Made by a program: the position numbers and the translations under genes
The notes under the pieces: generated by a model
Seen by the model: only the letters and a program-made list of their open reading frames with translations
Databases searched by the model: none
Told to the model about the DNA's origin: nothing
Part shown: one piece after another, positions 15,819 through 25,510 of the stretch
How positions within the stretch are numbered: the first letter of the stretch is position 1
Layout of the letters: the number at the start of each line of letters is the position of its first letter
NCBI GenBank assembly: GCA_015056005.1
Contig: SVHB01000006.1
Location: 1-53,850 of the forward strand
From: Clostridiales bacterium
GTDB taxonomy: Bacteria > Bacillota > Clostridia > Christensenellales > UBA1750
Length of the DNA: 53,850 nucleotides
Direction of reading: 5' to 3'

Positions 15819-15847
15819 ATTATATTGATAAATATGCGCTTCGTCAA
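15819..15847 (-). promoter_or_regulatory. Promoter of the ccdA operon
   Basis: Minus-strand TTGACG (15842-15847), 17-nt spacer, TATAAT (15819-15824). It lies in a gap of 78 nt shared with the divergent cyclophilin gene. Confidence 0.7.
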
Positions 15848-15874
15848 TGCGCCAATATATACCGGAGGAATAAT

Positions 15875-16480
15875 ATGATTAAAAAATTGGTTTGTGTTTT
15901 GCTCATATTCTGCTTTGCCATGTCCCTTATGGGCTGTGAAAAGATACCCAACCCCGTGGTCACAATGGAGTTTGAGGACGGACGCAAGGCCACTATCGAG
16001 CTTTTGCCCGATGTGGCGCCAAATACGGTTGCAAATTTTGTTACCCTTATAGAGAGCGGCTTTTATGACGGACTTACCTTCCACAGGGTCAGCCGCAATG
16101 CCATAGTTCAGGGCGGCGACCCCAAAGGCGACGGCTCGGGCGGCCCCGGTTACACCATCAAGGGCGAGTTCTATGCAAACGACCAAAGGACCAAGAACTT
16201 TATAAGTCACGAGCGCGGCGTTATTTCCATGGCAAGGCTTCAGGAATACGACAGCGCAGGCAGTCAGTTCTTCGTTGTGGTAGACGATCAATACAGCGAA
16301 GCCTCCCTTGACGGCTATTATGCAGCCTTTGGCTATGTAATAGAGGGTCTGGAGATATTCGACGAGATCGCTCAGATGGAGATCGACGAATACGAAAGCC
16401 TTAAAAAGCCCGTTGTGATCAAGAAAATGACCGTCGATACCGACGGCAGGGTGTTTAAGGTAAAGAAGATAACCGAATAA
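15875..16480 (+). CDS. Cyclophilin-type peptidyl-prolyl isomerase, lipoprotein
   Basis: A 201-residue cyclophilin with a lipoprotein signal (LMGC, C21), so it should sit on the outer face of the membrane and help proteins fold by isomerising prolyl bonds. The cyclophilin core shows GLTFHRV, VQGGDP and the SAGSQFFVV segment holding active-site residues. CGGAGG precedes the ATG. Divergent from ccdA and tlpA, which also act on extracytoplasmic folding. A terminator follows at 16494. Confidence 0.93.
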   Translation: MIKKLVCVLLIFCFAMSLMGCEKIPNPVVTMEFEDGRKATIELLPDVAPNTVANFVTLIESGFYDGLTFHRVSRNAIVQGGDPKGDGSGGPGYTIKGEFYANDQRTKNFISHERGVISMARLQEYDSAGSQFFVVVDDQYSEASLDGYYAAFGYVIEGLEIFDEIAQMEIDEYESLKKPVVIKKMTVDTDGRVFKVKKITE

Positions 16481-16493
16481 GTGCAAATAAATT

Positions 16494-16523
16494 GGCGGCG
16501 AATGACTCATTCGCCGCCTTTGT
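16494..16523. terminator. Shared terminator of convergent cyclophilin and ynbB-like genes
   Basis: An 11-bp stem (16494-16504 with 16508-16518) with a 3-nt loop; T-rich runs follow on both strands, so it can serve both genes. Confidence 0.75.
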
Positions 16524-16524
16524 T

Positions 16525-17754
16525 TTATTCTTCTATTGCCTTGAGTTCGTTTATGATCCTTTCAAGGGCGAGTTTTACGTGGGTGTAGGTAAGGCCGCCC
16601 TGTAGGTAGGCTGCGTAGGGCTCGCGCATGGGGCCGTCGGCGCTGAGCTCTATGGATGCGCCCTGAATGAAGGTGCCGGCTGCCATGATGACCTGATGGG
16701 TGTAGCCGGGCATGTCCCAGGGCTCGGGAACTACATAGCCTTCCACGGGGGAGGCTGCCTGAACTGCTCTGCAAAAGGCGCAGAGCTTTTCGCCGCTGCC
16801 AAGCACTATCGCCTGAATGATATCGCTGCGCTTCTGAGTGGAGGGGGGATAGACGGTATAGCCCATATCCTCAAACACGGCTGCGCAGAGCATCGCGCCG
16901 CGCACCGCCTGCATGACCACATGGGGCGCAAGGAAAAGACCCTGGAAGAAGGGCTGATAGCTCGCGGCGTAGCTGCCGACCTCGGCGCCTATGCCTGGGC
17001 AGGTCAGGCGAGTGGCGCACTTGTCTATAAGGCGCTTTTTGCCCGCGATATAGCCGCCCGTGGGGGCTATGCCGCCGCCGGGGTTCTTTATCATTGAGCC
17101 GCACATCATATCCGCGCCCACCATGGTGGGTTCCTTGATATCGGTAAACTCGCCGTAGCAGTTGTCTACCATGATATCAACATCCGGGCGGACTTCCTTT
17201 ATGGCCTTTGCCGCCTTTTCGATATCTTCGATGGTCAAGGTGGGTCTGACCTCATAGCCGCAGGAACGCTGCATGGTGACAAGCTTTATGGACTTATCGG
17301 AAAGCGCGTCGATTATTGCGGGTATATCCATATGCCCGTCCTTCAGATCGACCTGCTTATAGGCGATATTGTAGCATTTAAGGGATGCATCATCGTCGCC
17401 GGATATACCTATGACCTCTTCAAGGGTGTCATAGGGTTTGCCGGTAACGGAGAGCATGGTATCGCCGGGGCGCAGAACGCCAAAGAGGGCGATAGCAAGC
17501 GCGTGGGTGCCCGAGGCTATCGAAGGTCTTGCAAGGGCGGCTTCGCAGCCGAAAATCCTACTGAGCACGCGCTCATAGGAATCCCTGCCTATATCGTCGT
17601 AGCCGTAGCCAAGGCTTGGCGCGAAATGCTGGCTTGAGATGCGCTCTTCCTGAAAAGCATCAAGAACCCTTTGGGTGTTTATGGCTTCGATTTCGTCAAG
17701 CTCTGAAAAAAGCGGGTTCAGGGCTTGCTGAGCCTTGAGAATCAATTCGTTCAT
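16525..17754 (-). CDS. PLP-dependent lyase, methionine gamma-lyase-like (YnbB/COG4100 family)
   Basis: A 409-residue aminotransferase-fold enzyme of the family called 'methionine gamma-lyase family' or 'aluminium resistance protein'. Typical segments are LGYGYDDIGRD, PSIASGTHA and the PLP-lysine K223 in SMIKNPGGG. The reaction is not established for the family; a C-S lyase is assumed. The first residues match the expected N-terminus, so the ATG at 17754 is kept even though this puts its first 59 nt inside the end of hfq. In Bacillus, ynbB also lies near hfq. Last gene of the mutSL-miaA-hfq operon. Confidence 0.87.
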   Translation of the reverse strand: MNELILKAQQALNPLFSELDEIEAINTQRVLDAFQEERISSQHFAPSLGYGYDDIGRDSYERVLSRIFGCEAALARPSIASGTHALAIALFGVLRPGDTMLSVTGKPYDTLEEVIGISGDDDASLKCYNIAYKQVDLKDGHMDIPAIIDALSDKSIKLVTMQRSCGYEVRPTLTIEDIEKAAKAIKEVRPDVDIMVDNCYGEFTDIKEPTMVGADMMCGSMIKNPGGGIAPTGGYIAGKKRLIDKCATRLTCPGIGAEVGSYAASYQPFFQGLFLAPHVVMQAVRGAMLCAAVFEDMGYTVYPPSTQKRSDIIQAIVLGSGEKLCAFCRAVQAASPVEGYVVPEPWDMPGYTHQVIMAAGTFIQGASIELSADGPMREPYAAYLQGGLTYTHVKLALERIINELKAIEE

Positions 17755-17989
17755 ATCCCTCGTCCTTATCTGTATATGTCACGGGACGCGGCGGGGTGAG
17801 AGTGGATACAGCGTGTTTGTATATCATCATCTGCCGCCCCTCCGGAGAGTCCAGAAGTATTACAAAATTATCAAACGCGCGCACATAACCCCGAAGCGGA
17901 AGCCCGCTTATCAGGTGCAGGGTGATGAGCTGACGCTCTTTGCGCACGTTGTTTAAGATCACGTCCTGAAGGTTGTATGTCTTTGCCAT
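17696..17989 (-). CDS. hfq: RNA chaperone Hfq
   Basis: A 97-residue Hfq, an Sm-like hexamer that binds small RNAs and mRNAs. The core (residues about 4-65) shows NLQDVILNNVRKE, LRGYVRAFDNF and the YKHAVSTL motif. A C-terminal tail of about 30 residues, rich in Asp, Glu, Ser and Pro, is longer than in Bacillus Hfq and overlaps the start of the next gene in another frame. AAAGGAGC precedes the ATG. It follows miaA after a 53-nt gap, an order found in many bacteria. Confidence 0.95.
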   Translation of the reverse strand: MAKTYNLQDVILNNVRKERQLITLHLISGLPLRGYVRAFDNFVILLDSPEGRQMMIYKHAVSTLTPPRPVTYTDKDEGYERIDSQGSASPEPAFFRA

Positions 17990-18042
17990 TTCTATCGCTC
18001 CTTTAAGTATATCTGTGGTGCGATAAATATGGTATCACAATA

Positions 18043-18972
18043 TTATCCGCGCGAGTGATTTTCGGCAAAGAAAGCCAGCATTTCGCTTTTTTCGACGTTT
18101 TTATCGGCGTGGAGCCAGATTATATCGTCATACCTTCTGAACCATGTGAGCTGTCTTTTGGCAAAATTGCGGGTTTTGCGCTTGAGCAGCTCCAGCGCTT
18201 CCTCCAGCGTCAGCTCCATGTTCAGGTACATGGCGATCTCTTTATAGCCAAGTCCCTGCATGGAGGTGGCGTTTTTAGGCACGCCGCTGTCCAAAAGCGC
18301 TTTGACTTCCTCGACCAACCCGTCTTTTACCATAATGTCAACTCGCCTGTTGATGCGGTCATAAAGCACGTCCCTTGGCATATCGACCGCCATGGTGAGC
18401 GCATTGTATCTGGGAGGACGCATCCTGTCTTCAAGTACGGTTTGAGTCTTGCTTTTGCCTGTGAGCTCAAATATTTCAAGTGCGCGTATGGTGCGCCTTG
18501 TGTCGCCGACGGGCAGTTTTTCGGCTTCATCGGGGTCGACCTTTTTTAGCTCATCGTGAAGAAGCTCGGGGCCGTTTTCTTTAAGATATTTTTCCCATTT
18601 TTCGCGCACGGAATCATCGCTCTTTGCGCCCGCAAAATCCATGGGATAAAGCACAGAGCGCACATAAAGCCCCGTACCGCCAACTATCACGGGCAGCTTT
18701 CCTCGGCTTATTATATCGTCGATGGCGCAGATTGCACCCTTTTGCCATAGCGCGGCGGAAAAATCCTCTTTCGGGTCGGCGACGTCCACCATGTGATGGG
18801 GAACTGATGCCAGTTGATCGAAGGTAGGCTTTGCGGTGCCGATGTTCATGCCTTTGTATACCAGCATGGAGTCCGCCGAAACTATCTCGCCGTTGAACTT
18901 TTTTGCAAATTCAACGGCGCTGTCGCTTTTGCCTGTAGCGGTAGGGCCTGTGATTATAACTATATCATGCAT
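18043..18972 (-). CDS. miaA: tRNA dimethylallyltransferase MiaA
   Basis: A 309-residue MiaA. It transfers a dimethylallyl group to N6 of A37 in tRNAs reading U-starting codons, giving i6A, the substrate of MiaB encoded upstream in the same operon. The P-loop GPTATGKS (9-16), the DSMLVYKGM segment and the GTGLYVRSVLYP segment are present. It starts 12 nt after mutL with only a weak purine-rich ribosome site, suggesting coupled translation. Length and motifs are normal. Confidence 0.96.
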   Translation of the reverse strand: MHDIVIITGPTATGKSDSAVEFAKKFNGEIVSADSMLVYKGMNIGTAKPTFDQLASVPHHMVDVADPKEDFSAALWQKGAICAIDDIISRGKLPVIVGGTGLYVRSVLYPMDFAGAKSDDSVREKWEKYLKENGPELLHDELKKVDPDEAEKLPVGDTRRTIRALEIFELTGKSKTQTVLEDRMRPPRYNALTMAVDMPRDVLYDRINRRVDIMVKDGLVEEVKALLDSGVPKNATSMQGLGYKEIAMYLNMELTLEEALELLKRKTRNFAKRQLTWFRRYDDIIWLHADKNVEKSEMLAFFAENHSRG

Positions 18973-18984
18973 GTTCTTTCTGTT

Positions 18985-20988
18985 TTAGGTCACGCGGCGG
19001 AAGCGCTTTTCCAGTTCCTTTTGAGTGATTTCGATAAAAATCGGTCTGCCGTGGGGGCAGGTGGGCGGGCTGTCTGACAAAAGCAGCTGACGCAAAAGCG
19101 CATCGATCTCCTGCTTTGTGAGCCTGTCGCCCGCTTTTATCGCTTTCCTGCAGGCGAGCTTTATTATGCTCATACGCTTGTTTTCGGGCTCCCTTATGTC
19201 CGAGAGGGTATCGAGCCTGTCGACAAAATCGGTAAAGAACGACGAGACCTGCGGCTGCCCAAGTATCATGGGCGCGCTGGAGAGCTTTATGGCCAAAGGA
19301 CCGAATTCTTCGACCTCAAAGCCAGCGTCGTGCAAAACCTGTGCATTATCCAGTATGCGCTGCTTGTCCATTGCGGACACATCGAAGATCATGGGAGTCA
19401 GGAGCTTCTGCGCAGGCGGATCGCCGCCCAAGAGCTGCTTGGAAAACTTATCGAACAAAAGCCTTTCATGCGCTGCATGCTGGTCGAGCACAAAAACGCT
19501 CTGACCGCAGGCGATGAAGATATACGTATCCATAGCCTGCCCGAAAACGGTGTAATCTGGCATTTTTATATCTTCTTCAGCAATGAGCATCTGCTGCGCA
19601 GGGAAAGCTTCTTCCGTAATTATCGGTTGAGGCTGAGCCGCAGGCTGCGGGTCCTCTTTGGGCGCCTGGATAACGGGCGCGGGCGGGGGAGTGAAGGAAA
19701 ACAGGCTGTCGCGCATGACCCTTTTTTGCGGGAGAGAGTCAAACACGCCTTCTTCGGATTTTTGGTAAGGGCGATACGAAACATGGGCTGCCTTTTCTTC
19801 CTGCGCGCTTAGGCTCTGCTTCCGCTCAGGCTCTTTTTCATCCAAAGTCTTTGAGTTTTCCTTGATATCGATCTTAGGGTCTTCTTTGATCGCTGCCTTT
19901 ACAGCGGGCTCGCTGACATCGCTTATCGCTCTGTTTTCGGGCAAGGGCTCTTTGATGCCGATTATGGAGCTCATGATGCTCGAATTTATGTTGGGGGCAT
20001 AGGCGTTGGCGACTATATCGTACACCGCCTGACGCACATATTCCTCATCGGCGAACCTGACCTCCGTTTTTGCGGGAGAGCAGTTTACATCGACCGTGTT
20101 CATGGGAACGGTAATGTTTATGGCGCACATGGGATAGCGCCCTATCATAATGCGCTCTTTCAGCGCGGCTTCAAGTCCCTGATAGATGATGGGGCTTCTT
20201 ACGCTTCTGCCGTTTACAAAGGTCAGCTCATACTGCCTTGTGCCTCTGGTCGCACCTTTTGTGCCGATGAAGCCGTCAACCTTTACATAGCCGGACTGTC
20301 CGTGCACTTCCAGCATATCCGAAAGGGTGGCGCTGCCGAATATGGTGAACACCGCGCTTTTAAGCTTTCCATCGCCGGGAGTCTGGAAAACATTACGGTC
20401 GTTCATTATGAACTTGAAAGCGATATCCGGGCGGGAAAGGGCGAGCTGAGTCATAACGTCGGACACAAGACCGCCTTCGGTAGCGGGGCGCTTTAAGAAT
20501 TTCTTCCTTGCGGGGGTGTTGAAAAAAAGGTCTTCTGCAATAACGGTGGTGCCCTGCGGGCAGCCTGCCGCGCGCATATCGGTTATCCTGCCGCCTTCTA
20601 TGGATATGGAAACGCCTTCGTCTCCGCCGCGGACTCTGGTGGTCAGCTTGAGCTTTGTGACTGCGGCGATGGAGGGCAGAGCCTCGCCCCTGAAGCCGAG
20701 AGTGCCTATATCGGTCAGAGGGTCGCCTGATATGATCTTGCTGGTGGCATGGCGCTCAAAAGCAAGGCGCACGTCGGAAGGTGGGATACCCTTGCCGTTG
20801 TCCGTGACCCTTATCCTTGTGATGCCGCCGTCGGTTATCTGAACGGTTATCGCCGACGCACCCGCGTCCAGCGAATTTTCCACCAGCTCTTTTACCACCG
20901 ATGCTGGGCGTTCTACGACCTCGCCCGCCGCTATACGGTTGGAAGTCGCTATATCGAGAACTTTTATGGAATCGATCCTGTCGCTCAT
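18985..20988 (-). CDS. mutL: DNA mismatch repair protein MutL
   Basis: A 667-residue MutL. The N-terminal GHKL ATPase has ELVENSLDAGA, DNGKGI and GFRGEALPSIA. A linker of low conservation spans about 330-450. The C-terminal domain carries DQHAAHERLLFD, ACRKAI and CPHGRP, the motifs of the metal-dependent endonuclease found in bacteria without MutH. The second acidic position of the DQHA motif is Asp rather than Glu. The start ATG overlaps the mutS stop as ATGA, so translation is coupled. Confidence 0.96.
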   Translation of the reverse strand: MSDRIDSIKVLDIATSNRIAAGEVVERPASVVKELVENSLDAGASAITVQITDGGITRIRVTDNGKGIPPSDVRLAFERHATSKIISGDPLTDIGTLGFRGEALPSIAAVTKLKLTTRVRGGDEGVSISIEGGRITDMRAAGCPQGTTVIAEDLFFNTPARKKFLKRPATEGGLVSDVMTQLALSRPDIAFKFIMNDRNVFQTPGDGKLKSAVFTIFGSATLSDMLEVHGQSGYVKVDGFIGTKGATRGTRQYELTFVNGRSVRSPIIYQGLEAALKERIMIGRYPMCAINITVPMNTVDVNCSPAKTEVRFADEEYVRQAVYDIVANAYAPNINSSIMSSIIGIKEPLPENRAISDVSEPAVKAAIKEDPKIDIKENSKTLDEKEPERKQSLSAQEEKAAHVSYRPYQKSEEGVFDSLPQKRVMRDSLFSFTPPPAPVIQAPKEDPQPAAQPQPIITEEAFPAQQMLIAEEDIKMPDYTVFGQAMDTYIFIACGQSVFVLDQHAAHERLLFDKFSKQLLGGDPPAQKLLTPMIFDVSAMDKQRILDNAQVLHDAGFEVEEFGPLAIKLSSAPMILGQPQVSSFFTDFVDRLDTLSDIREPENKRMSIIKLACRKAIKAGDRLTKQEIDALLRQLLLSDSPPTCPHGRPIFIEITQKELEKRFRRVT

Positions 20989-23561
20989 ATGAGTTTTGCT
21001 TTCTCCACGATACGGTACAGAGTGTTGAGCGCGTCCATCGGGGTCATGGAATTGACATCGATGGCTGCAAGCTCGTTTGCAAGTTCAATATAGGGCACTG
21101 CCATGAAATCCATCTGACCGCCCTTGGGTTTGGGATCGTCGAGCAAGGTCGCGCCGATGGCCTTCTGGTTTATATCCCTTGCTTCAAGGCGTGCCATTAT
21201 TTCCATCGCGCGCCTGACAAGTCCCTTGGGCAGCCCGGACATTGCCGCGACCTGAACGCCGAAGCTGCGGTCAGCGCCGCCGCGCATTATCTTCCTGAGG
21301 AAAATTATCTCGCTGCCGTGCTCTTTTACATCTATGCGGTAGTTTACAACGCCTTCAAGGCTGCCTTCAAGCTCGGAAAGCTCGTGATAATGGGTCGCAA
21401 AAAGGGTTTTGGCGCCCAGCTTTTTGCGGTTTGAAATATGCTCGACCGCTGCCCATGCTATCGCCATTCCGTCAAAGGTGCTGGTGCCTCTGCCTATCTC
21501 GTCGAGGATGAGCAGCGAGCGCTCGGTGGCGTTTTTGAGTATATCGGAAAGCTCGGTCATCTCGACCATAAAGGTGGACTGACCCGCGCTTATGTTGTCG
21601 GAAGCGCCAATCCTTGTAAATATCTTATCTGTCAGGGATATTTTTGCATAGCTTGCGGGAACGAAGGAGCCTATATGCGCCATAAGCGTGATGAGCGCCA
21701 CCTGCCGCATGTAGGTCGATTTACCTGCCATGTTCGGACCTGTTACGACCAGCAGGCGTTCATCCTCTGTCAAAGTCACGTCGTTGGGCACAAAGCTTTC
21801 GCTGCCTGTCTGCTCTATTACGGGATGGCGGCCATCCTTTATTATCGTTTCGTAGCCTGTGTGCAGGTCGGGGCGAACGTAATCATATGAGGTTGCACAG
21901 ATGGCAAGGGCGTTGAGTGCGTCGAGCTCCTTTACCGCGCCTGCGGTCTGCTTTATTCGCGAAAGGTTTGCATAGAGCTTATCCCTTATATCGGTAAAGA
22001 GCTGATATTCAAGCTTCATCAGCTTTTCCTGTGCAGAGGTTACGCTGTCTTCAAGCTCCTTTAACTCTTTTGTTACATATCTTTCGGCTGTGGCAAGGGT
22101 CTGCTTTCTGGTATAGCGCAAAGGTACCAGCTCGTACTGGCTCTTGGTGACCTCGATATAATAGCCGAACACCCTGTTATAGCCGATCTTGAGGTTTTTG
22201 ATGCCAGTCAGCTCGCGCTCCTGCTGTTCAAGATCGCGTATATAGCTGACGCCGTTTTTGGAGATATCGCGAAGCCTGTCCGCCTCGGCGTTATAGCCTT
22301 CCTTGATCACGCCGCCCTCGGTTATGGTGATGGGTGCGTCAAGGCTGATTGCGCGGTCGATAAGATCGACAACATCGTCAAGCTCATCCAGATCCTGAAG
22401 GATAGCGGATAAAAGCGCGCTGTTTTTGTCAAGCAACTGTGATCTTATGCCCGGCAGGTTTTTGAGTGATTTGGATAGTGCGATGCAGTCCCTTCCGTTC
22501 AGGGTGCCGAATGCTATCTTTGAGGAAAGGCGCTCGATATCATAAATTTCGCCGATATGCGTTTTTAAGGTGCTTGAGGCAACATAATCGGAAGCAAGCT
22601 CGGCTACTGCGTCAAGCCTTTGATTTATGGCTTCGATATCGCAAAGCGGGTTTTCGATATAACCTCTGAGCGTTCTTGCACCCATAGAACAGGCGCATTT
22701 GTTCAAAAGAGTAAAAAGAGTGCCCGATCTGTCCTCTCCGTATAAAGGAGAGGTCAGCTCCAGATTGCGCATTGCGTTGGGGTCAAGCACCATATGGCGG
22801 GTGTTGGAGTAAAGGGTAAGATTGGTGATGCCCGTCTGCGCACCTTTTTGGGTGTAATCAAGGTAATTGAGTAGCGCCCCGGATGCCAAAACGCAGGCGC
22901 GCTTGTCTTTTGCCTTGACAGCACTTTCTTCACCGACCAGCTCTTTTAGCTTATTGTAAGCCTGCCTTGAATCCATATCGGGGGTATAGACTCTCGGCTT
23001 TTTGCCTGCAAGACCTGTGAGCATGAAGGCTGCGGCTTCGTTTGAAAGTATCTCGGCGGGGTCGATGCGGAAAACGGAATCGACCAGCGCCTGCTGATTT
23101 TTGATCTGCTCAAGAATGAGCTCGCCAGTTGATATATCGCAGTAAGCAAGACCGATCTCGCCCTGGCGGGCAAAGACATAGAGAAGGTAATTGTTCTTGG
23201 TCTCGCTCAAAAGGCTTTGCTCTCTGAGCGTTCCCGGGGTTATTATGCGGGTGACTCCGCGGTCGACCAGACCCTTTGTCGTTTTGGGATCCTGGAGCTG
23301 TTCGCATATTGCTACCCTGTAGCCAAGTTCTATCATTCTTGCCACATAGGTATCTACAGCGTGATAGGGAACGCCGCACATGGGAGCGCGCTCTTCAAGG
23401 CCGCAGTCGCGGCCGGTGAGCGTCAGTTCCAGCGCCTTGGATATCTCTATCGCATCGTCAAAGAACATCTCGTAGAAATCGCCCAGACGGAAAAGGATAA
23501 TACAGTCGCTGTTTTCCTGTTTAATTTTCAGGTATTGCTGCATCATCGGGGAAAGGGGCAT
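20985..23561 (-). CDS. mutS: DNA mismatch repair protein MutS
   Basis: An 858-residue MutS, which recognises mispaired bases and recruits MutL. The mismatch-probing F-x-E is F29-Y30-E31. The ATPase has GPNMAGKST and the Walker B/signature region LILDEIGRGTSTFDG. CGGAGG lies about 10 nt before the ATG. A hairpin (23617-23642) stands in the 92-nt gap after the ylbF-like gene. Complete and typical of the family. Confidence 0.97.
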   Translation of the reverse strand: MPLSPMMQQYLKIKQENSDCIILFRLGDFYEMFFDDAIEISKALELTLTGRDCGLEERAPMCGVPYHAVDTYVARMIELGYRVAICEQLQDPKTTKGLVDRGVTRIITPGTLREQSLLSETKNNYLLYVFARQGEIGLAYCDISTGELILEQIKNQQALVDSVFRIDPAEILSNEAAAFMLTGLAGKKPRVYTPDMDSRQAYNKLKELVGEESAVKAKDKRACVLASGALLNYLDYTQKGAQTGITNLTLYSNTRHMVLDPNAMRNLELTSPLYGEDRSGTLFTLLNKCACSMGARTLRGYIENPLCDIEAINQRLDAVAELASDYVASSTLKTHIGEIYDIERLSSKIAFGTLNGRDCIALSKSLKNLPGIRSQLLDKNSALLSAILQDLDELDDVVDLIDRAISLDAPITITEGGVIKEGYNAEADRLRDISKNGVSYIRDLEQQERELTGIKNLKIGYNRVFGYYIEVTKSQYELVPLRYTRKQTLATAERYVTKELKELEDSVTSAQEKLMKLEYQLFTDIRDKLYANLSRIKQTAGAVKELDALNALAICATSYDYVRPDLHTGYETIIKDGRHPVIEQTGSESFVPNDVTLTEDERLLVVTGPNMAGKSTYMRQVALITLMAHIGSFVPASYAKISLTDKIFTRIGASDNISAGQSTFMVEMTELSDILKNATERSLLILDEIGRGTSTFDGMAIAWAAVEHISNRKKLGAKTLFATHYHELSELEGSLEGVVNYRIDVKEHGSEIIFLRKIMRGGADRSFGVQVAAMSGLPKGLVRRAMEIMARLEARDINQKAIGATLLDDPKPKGGQMDFMAVPYIELANELAAIDVNSMTPMDALNTLYRIVEKAKLI

Positions 23562-23616
23562 GTGATCGCAACCTCCGGTTTCAAAAAAGAAGGAAATATA
23601 TGTGTTTTACGGAAAC

Positions 23617-23642
23617 TGCCTGCCGCCAAAGCGCGGCAGGCA
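23617..23642. other. Hairpin between the ylbF-like gene and mutS
   Basis: A 10-bp GC-rich stem (23617-23626 with 23633-23642). On the minus strand only a short T run follows, so full termination is unlikely; partial attenuation or mRNA processing in front of mutS is possible. Confidence 0.45.
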
Positions 23643-23653
23643 TATTGTTTTTA

Positions 23654-24067
23654 TCAGTGACCGTGGCAGTGACCGCCGCAGGAGGCGCACATATCCTCGG
23701 TGCAGCCGCCCTCTTCGGGGGAATCAACTTCACCGGTGATCATGAACTTCAAGATCTGATTTACCTGATTGATGATGCGGGCAAAGTTCTCTCTTGCTTC
23801 GTTGACGGCGATGAAAGCGGAGTTCTCGTAGAGCTCCTGCTGGATCTCGAGCACGCGGTCGTTGAGCTGGTTGATCTTTGCGGGATCAGCTTCCTCTGCT
23901 TCCAGAGCAGCGCCGATCTGAGCCTGAAGGGAACCGTACTCGTTGAGCAGAGCCTGAGCTGCTTCGTCCTTGGCAAAGTTTTCCTCTGCCTGCTGCATTT
24001 GAGCGTATGCTTCGGTCTCCAAAAGAGCCGCGCCGAGTTCCTGAGTCTTATTGAATACTGCGTCCAT
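23654..24067 (-). CDS. YlbF/YmcA (RicA-like) family protein with Cys-rich tail
   Basis: A 137-residue, mostly helical protein of the YlbF/YmcA family. In Bacillus, YmcA (RicA), YlbF and YaaT form a complex needed for mRNA processing and competence or sporulation, and ymcA is next to miaB, as here. The last 20 residues hold four cysteines in a C-x4-C-x2-C-x3-C arrangement ending in HGH, in the region where RicA carries iron-sulfur ligands. Metal or cluster binding is inferred. AAGGAG precedes the ATG; it lies 20 nt after miaB. Confidence 0.8.
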   Translation of the reverse strand: MDAVFNKTQELGAALLETEAYAQMQQAEENFAKDEAAQALLNEYGSLQAQIGAALEAEEADPAKINQLNDRVLEIQQELYENSAFIAVNEARENFARIINQVNQILKFMITGEVDSPEEGGCTEDMCASCGGHCHGH

Positions 24068-24087
24068 TTTACATATCTCCTTAAAAT

Positions 24088-25509
24088 TTAGTTATCTATC
24101 ACAGCGCCGTATAGCGTATTGTGCTTTGCTTTGGTTATCTTAACATCGGCAAACTCGCCTATGAGGGCGTCGCTTCCGTCAAAATTGATGGTGATGCCGC
24201 GCTCAAGCTTTCCCGAGAGCGCGCCTTCGTCGTGCTTGCTCTTGCCAAGAGTCAGCACCTTCTGAGTTGTGCCAACAAGGCTTTCGTGTATCCTGAATGT
24301 GATCTCGTCCTGAACCTTTATGAGCTTTGTTATCCTGCGGGTCTTTTCTTCCTCGGATATCTGGTCGGGCATACTTGCCGCGGGGGTGCCTTTCCTTGGC
24401 GAATACTTGAAGGTAAAGGCGCTGTCATAGCCTACGGTTCTGATAAGATCGAGCGTTTCCTCGTATTCTTTTTCGGTCTCGCCGGGGAAGCCTACGATTA
24501 TATCGGTGGTGATACCGATATCGGGCATGAGCTTTTTCGCCCTTTCTATTATGCCCAGATATTTATCGACAGTATAATGCCTGTTCATGGCTTCAAGCAC
24601 TCTGTTGGAACCGGACTGTACGGGCAGATGCAGATGATGGGCGATATGCTTTGAACCGGCCATAACATCAAGGACTTCGTCTGAGAGGTCTTTGGGGTGG
24701 CTGGTCATAAAGCGCACGCGATCTATGCCGACCTCGTCCACTTTTTTTATGAGGTCAGCAAAGCTTGCGCCCTGAATGTCCTTGCCGTAGGAGTTTACGT
24801 TCTGCCCAAGCAGCATAACTTCCTTTGCGCCGCTTTCCTTCAAGGAATAAAGCTCGCGCATGATGTCCTCAATATCCCTTGAACGCTCTCTGCCGCGCAC
24901 ATAGGGCACTATGCAGTAGGAACAGAAATTGTTGCAGCCGTACATTATGGTCGTGTATGCAACTATGCCGCTTTCCCTGACAACGGGCGGGCTTTTGGCG
25001 ATATGCCCTTCGGGGTTGTCCTCAAGTTCGAATATCCTTCTGTTGCCGGTTATGGATTCATAGACCAGCTGGGGGAATTTATAGAGGTTATGAGTGCCGA
25101 AGATCACCCTAACATGCGGATAGCGGGCGCGCACGGTCTTTGCCGCTTCCTCCTGCTGCATCATGCAGCCGCAGACGCAGATTATGAGGTTGGGATTTTG
25201 AGCCATATACCTTTTCAGAACGCCAAGATGACCGTAAACCTTCTGCTCTGCGCCGTCGCGCACGCAGCAGGTGTTGAAAACTATGAGGTCGGCTTTGCTT
25301 ATGTCGTCGGTGGCGCTGTAGCCCATGTCGACCAGATAGCCGGCGAGCTGCTCGGAGTCGTGCTCGTTCATCTGGCAGCCGTAGGTGCGGATAAAATAGG
25401 TACGGGTATGACCCATCCTTGAATCCTGTATTTCTAAAACCCTTCTTGCGTAATCGTCCTGAAGGGCGATCTCTTCATCCGAGATCACGATCCTGCTTCT
25501 GTCAGCCAA
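24088..25509 (-). CDS. miaB: tRNA-2-methylthio-N6-dimethylallyladenosine synthase MiaB
   Basis: A 473-residue radical-SAM methylthiotransferase. It adds a methylthio group at C2 of i6A37 in tRNA. The N-terminal cluster cysteines are C45, one of C81/C82, and C115; the radical-SAM triad is C192, C196 and C199 in GCNNFCSYC; a TRAM RNA-binding domain ends the protein. The TTG at 25509 is preferred as start: GAGGT lies about 9 nt upstream, and MiaB proteins usually have residues before the GCQMNEHD motif. It starts 1 nt after the preceding stop, so it is coupled. Confidence 0.95.
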   Translation of the reverse strand: MADRSRIVISDEEIALQDDYARRVLEIQDSRMGHTRTYFIRTYGCQMNEHDSEQLAGYLVDMGYSATDDISKADLIVFNTCCVRDGAEQKVYGHLGVLKRYMAQNPNLIICVCGCMMQQEEAAKTVRARYPHVRVIFGTHNLYKFPQLVYESITGNRRIFELEDNPEGHIAKSPPVVRESGIVAYTTIMYGCNNFCSYCIVPYVRGRERSRDIEDIMRELYSLKESGAKEVMLLGQNVNSYGKDIQGASFADLIKKVDEVGIDRVRFMTSHPKDLSDEVLDVMAGSKHIAHHLHLPVQSGSNRVLEAMNRHYTVDKYLGIIERAKKLMPDIGITTDIIVGFPGETEKEYEETLDLIRTVGYDSAFTFKYSPRKGTPAASMPDQISEEEKTRRITKLIKVQDEITFRIHESLVGTTQKVLTLGKSKHDEGALSGKLERGITINFDGSDALIGEFADVKITKAKHNTLYGAVIDN

Positions 25510-25510
25510 T

